Shown here: positions 16,490 to 25,313 of the stretch, in pieces | Numbering within the stretch: the first letter of the stretch is position 1 | How the letters are laid out: each line of letters begins with the position of its first letter | NCBI GenBank assembly: GCA_964461885.1 | Contig: CAYWVY010000002.1 | Location: 26,271 to 90,270 of the forward strand | DNA: 64,000 nt | Reading direction: 5' to 3' | Source of the DNA: UBA288 sp964461885 | GTDB taxonomy: Archaea > Halobacteriota > Methanomicrobia > Methanomicrobiales > Methanospirillaceae | Notes under the pieces: generated by a model | What the model was told of the DNA's origin: nothing | Databases searched by the model: none | The model's input: the letters and a program-made list of their open reading frames with translations, nothing else | Translations under genes and position numbers: made by a program

Positions 16490-17827
16490 ATGGATGTAGA
16501 GATTATCGCGCTGGGCGGATACGACGAGGTCGGCAGAAACATGACCGCCGTCCGCTGCGGAAAAGAGATAGTGGTCTTCGATATGGGCCTGCGCCTTGAC
16601 CAGGTCATGATCCACGAGGACGCCGAGATCGAGAATATGCACTCCCTTGACCTGATCCAGATCAAGGCGATCCCGGACGATACGATGATGAACGCGATCG
16701 AGGGGCAGGTCAAGGCGATCGTCTGCACCCATGGCCACCTCGACCACATCGGGGCCATCCCGAAGCTCGCGCACCGGTACAACGCGCCGATCATCAGCAC
16801 GCCGTACACGACCGAGCTGATCCGGCAGCAGATCGAGGGTGAGAACAAGTTCGAGGTGAAGAACAAGCTCTTCGCGCTCAAGGCGGGCGGGAAGTACACG
16901 ATCTCCCCCAACCTCGTGCTCGAGTTCGTGCGGATGCAGCACTCGATCATCGACACCGTCGCGGCCGTCCTCTGGACGCCGCACGGGGCCGTGGTCTACG
17001 CCCTCGACTTCAAGCTCGACCGGACGCCCGTGATCGGCGAGCCCCCGGACTTCGCGCGCCTGGCGCAGATCGGCAAGGAGGGCGTCCTCGCCCTGGTCGT
17101 GGAGGCCATCAATATCGACATGAAGGGGCGGTGCCCGTCCGAGCGGATCGCACGCGACCTCGTGCGCGACACCATGACGAGCTTCGAGGACGAGAAGACC
17201 GCGATCATCGTCTCGACCTTCGCGTCGCACATCTCGCGGATCAAGACGATCACGGAGACCGCGCACGAGATGGGCAGGAAGCCGGTGCTGCTGGGCCGAT
17301 CGATGGAGCGCTACTCCACGACAGCCGAGCAGATGAAGCTCGTCAGCTTCCCGCAATCGACCTCGGTCTTTGGCAACCGCCGGACAGTCGAGCGGACCAT
17401 GCGGCGGATCATGAAGACCGGGACCGAGCAGTTCGTCCCGATCGTCACGGGCAACCAGGGCGAGCCGGGGGCGGTCCTGACCCGGATCGTTGCGGGAGAG
17501 ACGCCGTACCAGATCAACAAGGGCGACAAGGTTCTCTTCTCGGCCAACGTGATCCCGAACCCGATGAACTACGGCAACCGCTACCTGACCGAGGCGAGGC
17601 TGAAAGCGTCCGGAGCGCGGATCTTCGACAAGCTCCACGTCTCCGGGCATGCGTATCTCGAGGACCACTACGAGTTCCTCCACCTCCTGAACCCGCAGCA
17701 CGTGATCCCCGCTCATGCCTCGCTCCCCGTTACGGCCCGGTATGCAGACTTCGCGGCCGATCTCGGGTATTCGACCAAGACCGATTGTCACCTGATGCAG
17801 AACGGACAGAAGGTGAAAGTCCACTAG
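16490..17827 (+). CDS. Ribonuclease J (beta-CASP exonuclease)
   Basis: 445 residues. Metallo-beta-lactamase/beta-CASP nuclease of the archaeal RNase J group, a 5'-3' exoribonuclease in mRNA turnover. The zinc motif H-G-H-L-D-H is at 81-86. The beta-CASP segment follows (V-S-T-F-A-S-H around 240), and the late H-V-S-G-H-A and I-P-A-H motifs complete the site. Placement between fni and the prenyl synthase is conserved in many euryarchaea. Confidence 0.93.
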   Translation: MDVEIIALGGYDEVGRNMTAVRCGKEIVVFDMGLRLDQVMIHEDAEIENMHSLDLIQIKAIPDDTMMNAIEGQVKAIVCTHGHLDHIGAIPKLAHRYNAPIISTPYTTELIRQQIEGENKFEVKNKLFALKAGGKYTISPNLVLEFVRMQHSIIDTVAAVLWTPHGAVVYALDFKLDRTPVIGEPPDFARLAQIGKEGVLALVVEAINIDMKGRCPSERIARDLVRDTMTSFEDEKTAIIVSTFASHISRIKTITETAHEMGRKPVLLGRSMERYSTTAEQMKLVSFPQSTSVFGNRRTVERTMRRIMKTGTEQFVPIVTGNQGEPGAVLTRIVAGETPYQINKGDKVLFSANVIPNPMNYGNRYLTEARLKASGARIFDKLHVSGHAYLEDHYEFLHLLNPQHVIPAHASLPVTARYADFAADLGYSTKTDCHLMQNGQKVKVH

Positions 17828-17837
17828 GAGACGAATC

Positions 17838-18800
17838 ATGGAACTGGATGCCTATCTCGAGCAGACGGCCGATCAGGTTGATCGGCTGATCGACCGGTAT
17901 TTCGGCGCTCCCATAGGGGAGCTGAACAAGGCCGCGGCCCACCTCCTCACGGCCGGGGGCAAGCGCCTCCGCCCGGCACTGCTGATGCTTGCCGCGGACG
18001 CCGTGAGAAAGGGCTCGTCCGGCGACCTGATGCCTGCGGCCCTCGCACTCGAACTGACCCACACCTTCACCCTGATCCACGACGACATCATGGACCGGGA
18101 CAGTTACCGCCGCGGCGTGCCGACCGTGAACCACACGTGGAACGAACCGACCGCGATCCTTGCCGGCGACGTGCTGAACGCCCGCGCCTTCTCGTTCCTC
18201 GCGAGCGCGATCGCACCCGAGGCCGCGCGCCTCAGGGCCGTCGGAATGCTCGCGATCACCTGCGACGAGCTCTGCCTGGGTCAGCACCTGGACATGACCT
18301 TCTCGTCGCGAGACGACGTGACAGACGGCGAATATCTCGAGATGGTCGAGAAGAAGACAGGTGCACTCTACGGCGCGTCGGCCGCGATCGGGGCCGTGCT
18401 CGCGGGCGCGAGCGAGCCCCAGGTCGAGGTTCTCTACCGCTTCGGCCTCGCCTGCGGGGTGGCATTCCAGATCCAGGACGACCTTATCGACCTGCTCGCG
18501 CCTCCAGGCGAGAGCGGCAAGGACTGTGGCTCGGACATCCGGGAGGGGAAGTCGACCCTGATCACGATCCTGGCCCGCGACCGGGGCCTTGACCTGTCGC
18601 CATACCGACACCAGCTCTCCGAGGCGGAGCTCGAAGAGGTCGTCGGCCTCGTGGCCGACCAGGGCATCTTCGACGAGGTCCGGGGCCGGGCCCATGGGAT
18701 CGTCCGTGACGCCTCTGCCCTCCTGAGCATCCTGCCCGACACGGAGGAGCGCCGGCTCCTCACCGAGCTCGGGAAGTACTTTGTAGCGCGGGGCACCTGA
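17838..18800 (+). CDS. idsA: Geranylgeranyl/farnesyl diphosphate synthase
   Basis: 320 residues, trans-prenyltransferase. Condenses isopentenyl diphosphate with allylic diphosphates to C15/C20 chains used for archaeol lipids and, here, potentially for phytoene. G-G-K-R-L-R-P is at 40-46, the first Asp-rich motif D-D-I-M-D at 82-86, and the second D-D-L-I-D near 215. The residues before the first Asp motif (T-H-T-F-T-L-I-H) include bulky side chains that influence chain length, but the product cannot be fixed from sequence alone. Operon member. Confidence 0.93.
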   Translation: MELDAYLEQTADQVDRLIDRYFGAPIGELNKAAAHLLTAGGKRLRPALLMLAADAVRKGSSGDLMPAALALELTHTFTLIHDDIMDRDSYRRGVPTVNHTWNEPTAILAGDVLNARAFSFLASAIAPEAARLRAVGMLAITCDELCLGQHLDMTFSSRDDVTDGEYLEMVEKKTGALYGASAAIGAVLAGASEPQVEVLYRFGLACGVAFQIQDDLIDLLAPPGESGKDCGSDIREGKSTLITILARDRGLDLSPYRHQLSEAELEEVVGLVADQGIFDEVRGRAHGIVRDASALLSILPDTEERRLLTELGKYFVARGT

Positions 18801-18801
18801 C

Positions 18802-20487
18802 GTGGACGAGCTCCGCGATCGGCTCCTCACCCACGCGCTCGAAAACGCGATCAAACACCGCGGCACGCCGAAAGCCGGCGCGATCATCGGCGCAGTGATG
18901 GGAAGGTACCCTGAGCTCCGGCCCCGTGCGGCTGAGGCGAAGGCGCTGATCGGTGCCGTTATCGCCGAGGTCGACGCGCTCGGCCACGAGGAACGGGTCG
19001 CACGCCTCACGGCGATAGCACCCGAGCTCCTCGAGGTTCACGAGATCGGCGCTCGTGACCGATATGCGCTTCCGCCGCTCCCCGATGCCGGGAACGGCGT
19101 CGTGATGCGCTTCGCCCCGAACCCTTCGGGGCCGCTCCACCTCGGGCACGCACGCGCTGCGGCCCTGAACGATGCCTACGTCAGGCAGTACGGCGGCCGG
19201 TACATCCTGCGCGTCGAGGACACGGACCCGAAACGGGTCGATCCGGAAGCCTACACGACAGTGCCCGAGGACATGACCTGGCTCGGGTGCGCGATCACCG
19301 AGACCGTGTACCAGTCCGACAGGCTCGAACTCTACTATGACCACGCCCGTCGGCTCATTGAACGCGGCGGCGCCTACGTCTGCACCTGCGAGAACGAGCG
19401 CTTCCGCGAGCTCCGCCAGGCGAAGACTGCCTGCCCGTGCCGAGCTCGGGAGGTCGAGGAGGACCTCGCCCGGTTCGAGAAGATGCTCGATGGCGAGTAC
19501 GCCGAGGGCGAGGCGTCGCTCCGTGTCCGCACCGACCTCGAAGCCCCCGACCCGGCGCTCCGCGACTTCCCCGCGTTCCGGATCCTCACCTCGACCCTCC
19601 ACCCGCGGGTAGACGCGTCCGTGTACCCGCTCATGAACTTCTCGGTCGCGGTCGACGACCACCTGCTCGGTTGCACGCACGTGATACGGGGGAAAGACCA
19701 CATCGCCAACACGCGCCGGCAGCAGTTCATCTATGACTGGTTCGGCTGGACCCCGCCGCACTTCCGGCATTACGGCCGGATGGGGATCGAGGGGGTCGTG
19801 CTCTCGACCTCGGAGATGCGGGCCGGGATAGATGCCGGTCGGTACGAGGGGTGGGACGATATCCGGCTCGGAACGCTCCGGGCGCTGGCGCGGCGCGGGA
19901 TCGAGCCCGAGGCCGTAAAAAGGGCCATGCTCGCGATCGGCGCCGGCGAGACCGATATTTCGTTCTCCTGGGAGAACCTCTTTGCCGAGAACCGGGCGAT
20001 CGTGGACCCGGTCGCGGACCGGCTCTGGTTCGTGCCGGACCCGGTCGCCGTCGAAGTCTCGGGCGCACTGCCGCGCGAGGCCCACCCGCTCCGCCACCCG
20101 GGCATGCCCGAGCGCGGGACGCGCACGCTCTCGTTCGCTGGAGACGTGGTCGTGCCGGTCTCCGAACTCGGCGACGAAGCCTCGATGCTCCGGCTCAAGG
20201 ATCTCTTCAACGTCAATCTCTCCGCAGTCGAGGGCCGGTTCCGGTTCGAGTATGCCGGCGACGATCTGGCCGAGGCCCGTGCGGCCCACGCTCCGATCAT
20301 CCAGTGGCTCCCGCTCGGTGGGACCGTGCCCTGCACGCTCCGGCGGCCCGAGGGCGACCTCGCGGGAGTCTGCGAGCCGGCCGTCCGGGATGCAGTCGGC
20401 AGAGTCGTTCAATTCGAGCGAGTCGGCTTCGTCCGGATCGACAGCGCCGGCCCGGACGGCGTCGTCGCGTACCTGACTCACCGGTGA
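18802..20487 (+). CDS. gltX: Glutamate--tRNA ligase
   Basis: 561 residues, archaeal (GlnRS-like) class I synthetase. Charges tRNA-Glu, and in methanogens also tRNA-Gln as the substrate of the GatDE amidotransferase. The HIGH motif appears as H-L-G-H (113-116) within P-S-G-P-L-H-L-G-H-A. The KMSKS counterpart is the degenerate S-T-S-E-M near 335. A C-T-C...C-P-C pattern near 193-213 may hold zinc. The start is GTG at 18802, 1 nt after the idsA stop. Confidence 0.94.
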   Translation: MDELRDRLLTHALENAIKHRGTPKAGAIIGAVMGRYPELRPRAAEAKALIGAVIAEVDALGHEERVARLTAIAPELLEVHEIGARDRYALPPLPDAGNGVVMRFAPNPSGPLHLGHARAAALNDAYVRQYGGRYILRVEDTDPKRVDPEAYTTVPEDMTWLGCAITETVYQSDRLELYYDHARRLIERGGAYVCTCENERFRELRQAKTACPCRAREVEEDLARFEKMLDGEYAEGEASLRVRTDLEAPDPALRDFPAFRILTSTLHPRVDASVYPLMNFSVAVDDHLLGCTHVIRGKDHIANTRRQQFIYDWFGWTPPHFRHYGRMGIEGVVLSTSEMRAGIDAGRYEGWDDIRLGTLRALARRGIEPEAVKRAMLAIGAGETDISFSWENLFAENRAIVDPVADRLWFVPDPVAVEVSGALPREAHPLRHPGMPERGTRTLSFAGDVVVPVSELGDEASMLRLKDLFNVNLSAVEGRFRFEYAGDDLAEARAAHAPIIQWLPLGGTVPCTLRRPEGDLAGVCEPAVRDAVGRVVQFERVGFVRIDSAGPDGVVAYLTHR

Positions 20488-20493
20488 GAGGCC

Positions 20494-21219
20494 ATGGCGC
20501 GATGGCTGCTCCTGGCTACCTCGCTCATCCTCTTTCTCTCGGGGCTATTCATCCGTGGCGTTCCCGAGACCCCGTTCAATCCGCTCATCTCGGTCGCTGT
20601 CATCCTCCTCCTCGCGCTCCCCTCCTACCTCGCCCTTGCGCGGGCGGAGGGGGTGAAACGCGCGCTTCTTCTCATCGGCGGACTCTCCCTGCTCTCGATG
20701 AGCGTAGAAGCGATCGGTGTGCTGACCGGGGTGCCATATGGGCAGTTTTATTATTCAGGGACGATCGGTACAGCGGGGATCGGCCCTGTCCCCTGGACGG
20801 TCGGCTTTGCCTACGTCCCCCTTCTCCTCGGCGCCTGCGCCCTGAGCGTTCGGTATGCCGCGGGCCGCCCCGCCTGGCAACAGGCGATCCTGAGTGCCCT
20901 GCTCCTGGTCGCCGCAGACCTGGCCCTCGATCCTGGCGCCGCCCTGCTCGGCTACTGGGTATGGGTCGCTGGAGGGCTGTACTACGGAGTCCCGGCCTCT
21001 AACTACGCCGGTTGGTTCCTCACGGGCACACTCTACTCTGTAATTACGCTGCTCTCAGTGCGGAGCGGGATGCCAGTCGCGATCGCGACGAGTTTCGTGC
21101 TGATCCTCGCGTTCTGGACGGGCGTCTGTCTCGGTGCAAGCATGCTTATTCCCGGGGTCATTGGGTTCGGCCTGCTCTGTATCGCATGGTTGGGCCTCGA
21201 CGCCGACCGCGCCGTATGA
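20494..21219 (+). CDS. CruF-like carotenoid biosynthesis membrane protein (DUF422)
   Basis: 241 residues with about seven hydrophobic helices. The conserved blocks (S-V-E-A-I-G-V-L-T-G-V-P-Y-G, V-P-L-L-L-G-A, D-L-A-L-D-P, and Y-x-G-V-P-x-x-N-Y-x-G-W near 165-180) place it in the DUF422 family. That family includes haloarchaeal CruF, the bisanhydrobacterioruberin hydratase. It follows gltX by 6 nt at the end of the isoprenoid operon. A broken second copy sits at 33.4 kb beside the crt operon, so this one is the likely functional partner. Exact substrate not provable here. Confidence 0.85.
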   Translation: MARWLLLATSLILFLSGLFIRGVPETPFNPLISVAVILLLALPSYLALARAEGVKRALLLIGGLSLLSMSVEAIGVLTGVPYGQFYYSGTIGTAGIGPVPWTVGFAYVPLLLGACALSVRYAAGRPAWQQAILSALLLVAADLALDPGAALLGYWVWVAGGLYYGVPASNYAGWFLTGTLYSVITLLSVRSGMPVAIATSFVLILAFWTGVCLGASMLIPGVIGFGLLCIAWLGLDADRAV

Positions 21220-21273
21220 AAGTGCGCACCTATAGAGCCTCCTTATTACTTCACACCCGTCAAGACCGGGGGT

Positions 21274-21453
21274 ATGCAGAAGTTGGCGGCTGATGATCCC
21301 GCGACCATCGTCTCTGCGTATCATCGTGGTGACGGTGTTCCTGTTATCGCGGCACGCTATCGCATCGGTCTAGAACGGGTGTATCAGATCCTTCGCTACA
21401 CCCGGGAGCATGGATCTCCTCCGGTCCTGAAACGTCCTGGACAGCGGGCGCAC
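21274..21453 (+). pseudogene. Transposase/integrase N-terminal helix-turn-helix fragment
   Basis: About 60 codons read as a Homeodomain-like helix-turn-helix (I-V-S-A-Y-H-R-G-D-G-V, I-A-A-R-Y-R-I, V-Y-Q-I-L) ending in V-L-K-R-P-G-Q-R. This resembles the start of archaeal IS481-type transposases, which continue L-K-K-P-G-R. The frame then stays open only because it crosses the antisense of another gene remnant. No catalytic DDE domain follows, so it is a stub. Confidence 0.6.
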
Positions 21454-21684
21454 CCACCCGGCACGGTGGGACGCCGTCTTCCTGTCGCCCACGCGGGGGT
21501 CGGTTTCGGTCATGAGCGCGGTGTAGCCTCGCGGTCCCCCCCAGCATTTGAAGCGCCCTGGCATGGTCCACGCCTTCCAGGCGAGCTCGCTTGGTGTGTC
21601 CGGGAAGCGCGTGTACACATCCGCCTCCACCGTCAGCGAAGGTAAGTCTTCTGTAAAGATCCGGGGGTTTGAGTGGTCTGACAT
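21451..21684 (-). pseudogene. SRPBCC / AHSA1-like protein, N-terminal fragment
   Basis: From the ATG at 21684 about 78 codons match the start of AHSA1-type SRPBCC proteins: a Y-T-R-F-x-x-P-x-E-L-A-W-K-A-W-T block, then a W-G-G-P-R-G-Y-T turn and a D-P-R-V-G strand. Homology stops abruptly at about 21451, where the opposing transposase stub begins, so the C-terminal two-thirds are gone. These domains bind hydrophobic ligands; no function survives here. Confidence 0.65.
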
Positions 21685-21714
21685 GATATGATCAGACCCC
21701 TACACCGCGGGATG

Positions 21715-22131
21715 TCAGATATTTGCATCCCCATCCCGTCCAGGCACCCGTTCCCGTCGGGGCTGCCCGCGACAGCGCTCCGTGGGGAGCATGTCGATCG
21801 AGTGACTGCGAACCAGGAAAACTTCGGCGAAATCGATCCGGCCGTTGCCGTTGTAGTCGAATGCCGACACTGGTTCGTTCGCCGCGATCCTGGTCATCTG
21901 GTTGAAGTGAAGCCGCGATGTCCTCGAAGTCCTTCCGGCCGTTGCCGTTGATATTGTCAATGACAACGTCGAAGTCGAGATCGGTCGGCGAAAGGATGCG
22001 CCAGGGGTACCGATCGGCAGCTCCTGGTCGCCAGCTGAAACCACCCCCACGTTCAACAACGAAAGCTCCGGGACTCGCACAGTCTCAGTGGAATCCAAAG
22101 ATACGATGGAACTGGACGTGGGGCGGGTCAT
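21715..22131 (-). pseudogene. Dockerin-type module, frameshifted remnant
   Basis: On the minus strand one frame gives D-F-D-V-V-I-D-N-I-N-G-N-G-R-K-D-F-E-D-I. After a one-base shift near 21915 another gives F-N-Q-M-T-R-I-A-A-N-E-P-V, then F-D-Y-N-G-N-G-R-I-D-F-A-E-V. These are the two calcium-loop repeats of the dockerin module at 2-148, with nearly the same linker. The normal end of the second helix is lost. Upstream sequence shows no signal peptide or other domain. Confidence 0.7.
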
Positions 22132-22276
22132 GGCAACGGCTCATCCTGGATGAAAATTCCCGAGATGTCCAATGGCAGTTCCGGAGGATATTTTTCCCGT
22201 GTTTAGTGCCAGAAGAGCAGTTCTTTCGAAGTTTATTGGGGGTCCTGACTCAAACCGGTTTATCTTCTGCCGGCAC

Positions 22277-22993
22277 TCACAGGGATTCCAGAACTCCGTT
22301 ATCACCTAAAAGGACCGGTGCGAGAGTGACAAGTGCCTCCCTTGTCCTGGGGCACATGACCGAACTTTCGCCGCTAACGGTCTGCAGATCCATTATCAGC
22401 CTCATAAGGTCTTCCTTCGTGTCGATATCGTAGCATGACGGTAGCACCTCCCATTTCAACCCCGCATCCCGTGCCCGCTCCGTTGTCCGTTCCAGCACCG
22501 CTGATGTGCTCCAGGCAATTCCCCCGAATAGTGCCGGTGCATGGGCCCGGGATCCGATCAGGTAATACCCCCCGTCATCACACGGCCCGAGGACCACATC
22601 GGTTTCATCCAGCCGGGAAAATGCCCGGTGGATACATTCCTGCGGTAGATGGGGTGTGTCGCTTGCGAGGATGACGAGTTTCTGCACCCCCCGGGAGAAC
22701 AGCCTGCGGGAGATCCGTGAGAGTCGGTCCCCCAGATCCCCCGAGCCCTGGGGAATGCACTCCACGGAGCGGGGAAACATCTGGGAAAAGAACTCCCGGG
22801 CAGTGTGCGGATCGTATGCAATGAACAGGTCCGCCTCGGGGATTTCGGACATCAGCCCGACCGTGTCGAGGAGAAACGCACCGTAGAGATCCGCTGCTTC
22901 GCGTGAGCTGAGCGGTGGGCAGAGACGGGTCTTGACCTTCCCCGACTCCGGCTGTTTTGCCATGATGGCGATGGCTGATCCCGATCGGTTCAT
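22277..22993 (-). CDS. TIGR04282-type glycosyltransferase (rSAM/arsenosugar-associated, DUF2064)
   Basis: 238 residues with a nucleotide-sugar-transferase fold: I-A-I-M-A-K-Q-P-E-S-G-K-V-K-T-R-L at the N-terminus, S-D-T-P-H-L near the middle, and G-P-C-D-D-G-G-Y-Y-L-I-G. This matches TIGR04282, first named for association with radical SAM/selenodomain proteins and later with arsenosugar synthesis. The ATG shares one base with the methyltransferase stop (TGATG). Last gene of a minus-strand operon running out of the sequence gap. The donor and acceptor sugars are unknown. Confidence 0.82.
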   Translation of the reverse strand: MNRSGSAIAIMAKQPESGKVKTRLCPPLSSREAADLYGAFLLDTVGLMSEIPEADLFIAYDPHTAREFFSQMFPRSVECIPQGSGDLGDRLSRISRRLFSRGVQKLVILASDTPHLPQECIHRAFSRLDETDVVLGPCDDGGYYLIGSRAHAPALFGGIAWSTSAVLERTTERARDAGLKWEVLPSCYDIDTKEDLMRLIMDLQTVSGESSVMCPRTREALVTLAPVLLGDNGVLESL

Positions 22994-23790
22994 CAGACAA
23001 TCTTTTTCCCAACCCACAACCCGCGTCCGACCTTCCCCTCGCGTGAGGCTTTCTCCCAGCACGCGATCCCATTTTCGACTACTCCATAGAACTCCCCGCC
23101 GAACCGCCGGGTAATCTCCGGCCTGAGTTCTCCCCGGATCAACGCGAGATACCGGGTGAACTCCAGGGAGAAGTCACGGCTCATATCCATATCTGCAGTA
23201 ACTTTCCAGCCATTCTCTTCCAACAGGCGGGTATACCCTGCACGGGTCTCCAGGTTGGGAAAGAGCATGAATCTGAGGAGTGACGCGAGTTCCTCATCCG
23301 AGATGCTGTCGTTCAGGATCCAGTCGCTGAATGCAAGGGTGCCACCGGGTTTTATGACCCTGCCGGCTTCGCGGATCAGCCGCTCTTTATCAGTGACATA
23401 GCACCAGGCGTCCTGTCCCCAGACGATATCGAAGGACGATTCCCTGAATGGCAGGTCGAGCGCATTTCCCAGCCGGAATGTGACCCTCTCATCCAACCCG
23501 GCAGCAGATGTCCGCCGGGTTGCCTCCTCCACCATCGTCGGCGTGGCATCGATCCCGGTGACCCTGCACCCGAAATCCCTGGCAAGCTGACGGGCCGGCC
23601 CTCCCAGAGCACTGCAGATGTCGAGCACCCGGGAATCGTGTTCAATTCCTGCCATAATTGCCAGTTCGGTAGTGGCAAGGGAGCCCCCGATATGGATCTC
23701 CTCTCCCATCACCATCTCCCAAAGGGTGCCAACTGCCCCCGAATATGCGTCGCTCACGTCGCCGACGCTGATATCAATACTCCTGGTCAT
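22993..23790 (-). CDS. Class I SAM-dependent methyltransferase (SDMT-like)
   Basis: 265 residues. Rossmann methyltransferase with motif I region D-I-C-S-A-L-G-G-P-A-R, then G-C-R-V-T-G-I-D and W-G-Q-D-A-W. These resemble sarcosine/dimethylglycine and related small-amine N-methyltransferases. The first glycine-rich loop begins with Cys-Ser-Ala where D-x-G-x-G is usual, a mild departure. The start ATG overlaps the upstream radical SAM stop as ATGA. In this cluster an arsenic, sulfur or amine acceptor is possible; the sequence does not decide. Confidence 0.8.
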   Translation of the reverse strand: MTRSIDISVGDVSDAYSGAVGTLWEMVMGEEIHIGGSLATTELAIMAGIEHDSRVLDICSALGGPARQLARDFGCRVTGIDATPTMVEEATRRTSAAGLDERVTFRLGNALDLPFRESSFDIVWGQDAWCYVTDKERLIREAGRVIKPGGTLAFSDWILNDSISDEELASLLRFMLFPNLETRAGYTRLLEENGWKVTADMDMSRDFSLEFTRYLALIRGELRPEITRRFGGEFYGVVENGIACWEKASREGKVGRGLWVGKKIV

Positions 23791-24549
23791 GCTCTTCTCC
23801 CTATCCTGCAGTTGGGGTCTTCTGCCATAATATCGCCGGTCATGTAGTATGCGGTGGCCCGGCACCCCCAGCAGACCGCCTGGTTTTTACAGCTGCTGCA
23901 CCTGCTGGAACTGTCGGGCTCCCGGAGCGGGAGGAAGAGCAGCTCGCGCCGGTGCCTGTCGACGATCTCCCCGAACGGCTCTTGGTTCACGTTCCCGAAT
24001 CCCTGCCGGATGACGGAACACGGGGTGACATCCCCCTCAACCGTGATGCAGACAGTCCCGCCACAGTAAAACTTGTTGGTATCCATCGTACTCATCGAGA
24101 TGTCAGATCCCGGATAGTTCAGCTGGTCGCGTATACCGATGGCGTGCTCGATCTGAGGCCCGGAAGGTACCCATTCCGGGTGCTCCGTGCCGTGGCCCGC
24201 TGCGCAGATCTGGGTCAGGCAGGTCCTGATACCCTTGCCGGCGAAGTGCCGGATGGTGCGTTCCACGTCTTTACCCGACAGCGGGCGGGTGAACGTGATG
24301 CAGTTGATGATCTCTCCGGGTGGTTTTCCGCATGCAAGGAGATTCTCCACGCCACGCAGGATTGCCTCCATCTTCGTCCCGGGTTCCCCGGTATGAAGCA
24401 GCTGGTAGATCTCCTCGTCCAGGCTGTCGAGATGGACGCTGACAAAACCCCCGGGTGTAACCCGGACGACCTGGCATGCAACGGCGGGATCGGCAAGCGG
24501 GATCCCACTCGTCCAGATATTGTTGACAAGCCCGAGATCCCGGGCCTCC
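23787..24549 (-). CDS. Radical SAM/SPASM-type protein, N-terminus lost in the gap
   Basis: The last 253 residues are present and the frame is open into the run of Ns. Visible parts are the second half of a radical SAM barrel (V-S-V-H-L-D-S-L-D-E-E-I-Y near the edge) and a cysteine-rich SPASM-like tail: C-G-G-x-x-C, then E-G-D-V-T-P-C-S, then C-x2-C-x5-C-x2-C. The tail would bind auxiliary iron-sulfur clusters. The SAM-cluster motif C-x3-C-x2-C should lie in the gap. It shares an operon with the methyltransferase and TIGR04282 transferase. Substrate unknown. Confidence 0.8.
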
Positions 24550-24649
24550 NNNNNNNNNNNNNNNNNNNNNNNNNNNNNNNNNNNNNNNNNNNNNNNNNNN
24601 NNNNNNNNNNNNNNNNNNNNNNNNNNNNNNNNNNNNNNNNNNNNNNNNN
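24550..24649. other. Assembly gap (100 Ns)
   Basis: Exactly 100 undetermined bases, the customary filler for a scaffold join of unknown size. Real missing sequence may be longer or shorter. It removes the start of the radical SAM gene and the end of the membrane protein gene, and could hide further genes of this cluster. Confidence 0.99.
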
Positions 24650-24861
24650 ATGCCGATCGATGCCAGCGGAATAATCAGCATCAGAACCGCCCAGTAAAAA
24701 CCCGCCCGCTGTATACTGAACCTTCGTATCTCTTTCACAGAGTGCCCCGCGATAGCAAACATCATGAGGACCAGGACCATGGCGTTGAAGACGGTTGTCG
24801 AGTATTCGTGCTCTACCGGGAGGTGGGTGAGATAAGGGGCTGCATTGATCCATCGTATCAT
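24650..24861 (-). CDS. Membrane protein, N-terminal part only
   Basis: About 70 residues from the ATG at 24861 to the gap. Two hydrophobic helices (about 26-43 and 52-70) with a short basic loop between them. No family recognised. Its ATG overlaps the stop of the next gene upstream (ATGA), so the two membrane proteins are coupled and probably form one unit with the downstream radical SAM genes. Confidence 0.6.
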
Positions 24862-25292
24862 AAAAAAATGAGGGGCATGTGAGCGATACCGATGTAGGAT
24901 AGTACCGGAAGGTGGGTCTTCAGCCAGAATCTCTCCTTCGGGCCGGGAACAACGAGCGGCCGCTTCAGCTGCCCTTCCGCGGCCACGACCATGATAATTG
25001 CCCCCAGCAATACAGCCTCCATGAGTGTTGCCACAGTTCCCGAGCAGTACGCAAGTTCGGTCGGAATTGTGATAAAGGAGGCGACCAATGATATCACACC
25101 AGTAGATATCGATGGCCGGAAAGACGCAAATCCGACGATGATAAAGACGAGAGCAAACCCGAAGTTATGGGCCCACCGGGGGTCTGCGTCGTACAGGTGG
25201 AATGCGGGCCCGAGCCAGAAAAGGAGCCAGGCAAGACCCAGCAGGAAGATACCTGTCCCGGTTGTCATCCATGGCCCGGGTTCGAATTTCAT
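24858..25292 (-). CDS. Small polytopic membrane protein of unknown function
   Basis: 144 residues with three or four hydrophobic helices and a short basic C-terminal stretch containing P-G-P-K-E-R-F-W. No family recognised. The start chosen is the ATG at 25292 (M-K-F-E-P-G-P-W); an open frame extends further upstream but overlaps the divergent glycosyltransferase gene. First gene of the minus-strand cluster. It could help move or anchor the cluster's product, which is inference only. Confidence 0.6.
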   Translation of the reverse strand: MKFEPGPWMTTGTGIFLLGLAWLLFWLGPAFHLYDADPRWAHNFGFALVFIIVGFASFRPSISTGVISLVASFITIPTELAYCSGTVATLMEAVLLGAIIMVVAAEGQLKRPLVVPGPKERFWLKTHLPVLSYIGIAHMPLIFL

Positions 25293-25313
25293 GATAGCGA
25301 AATCCACTCGTGA

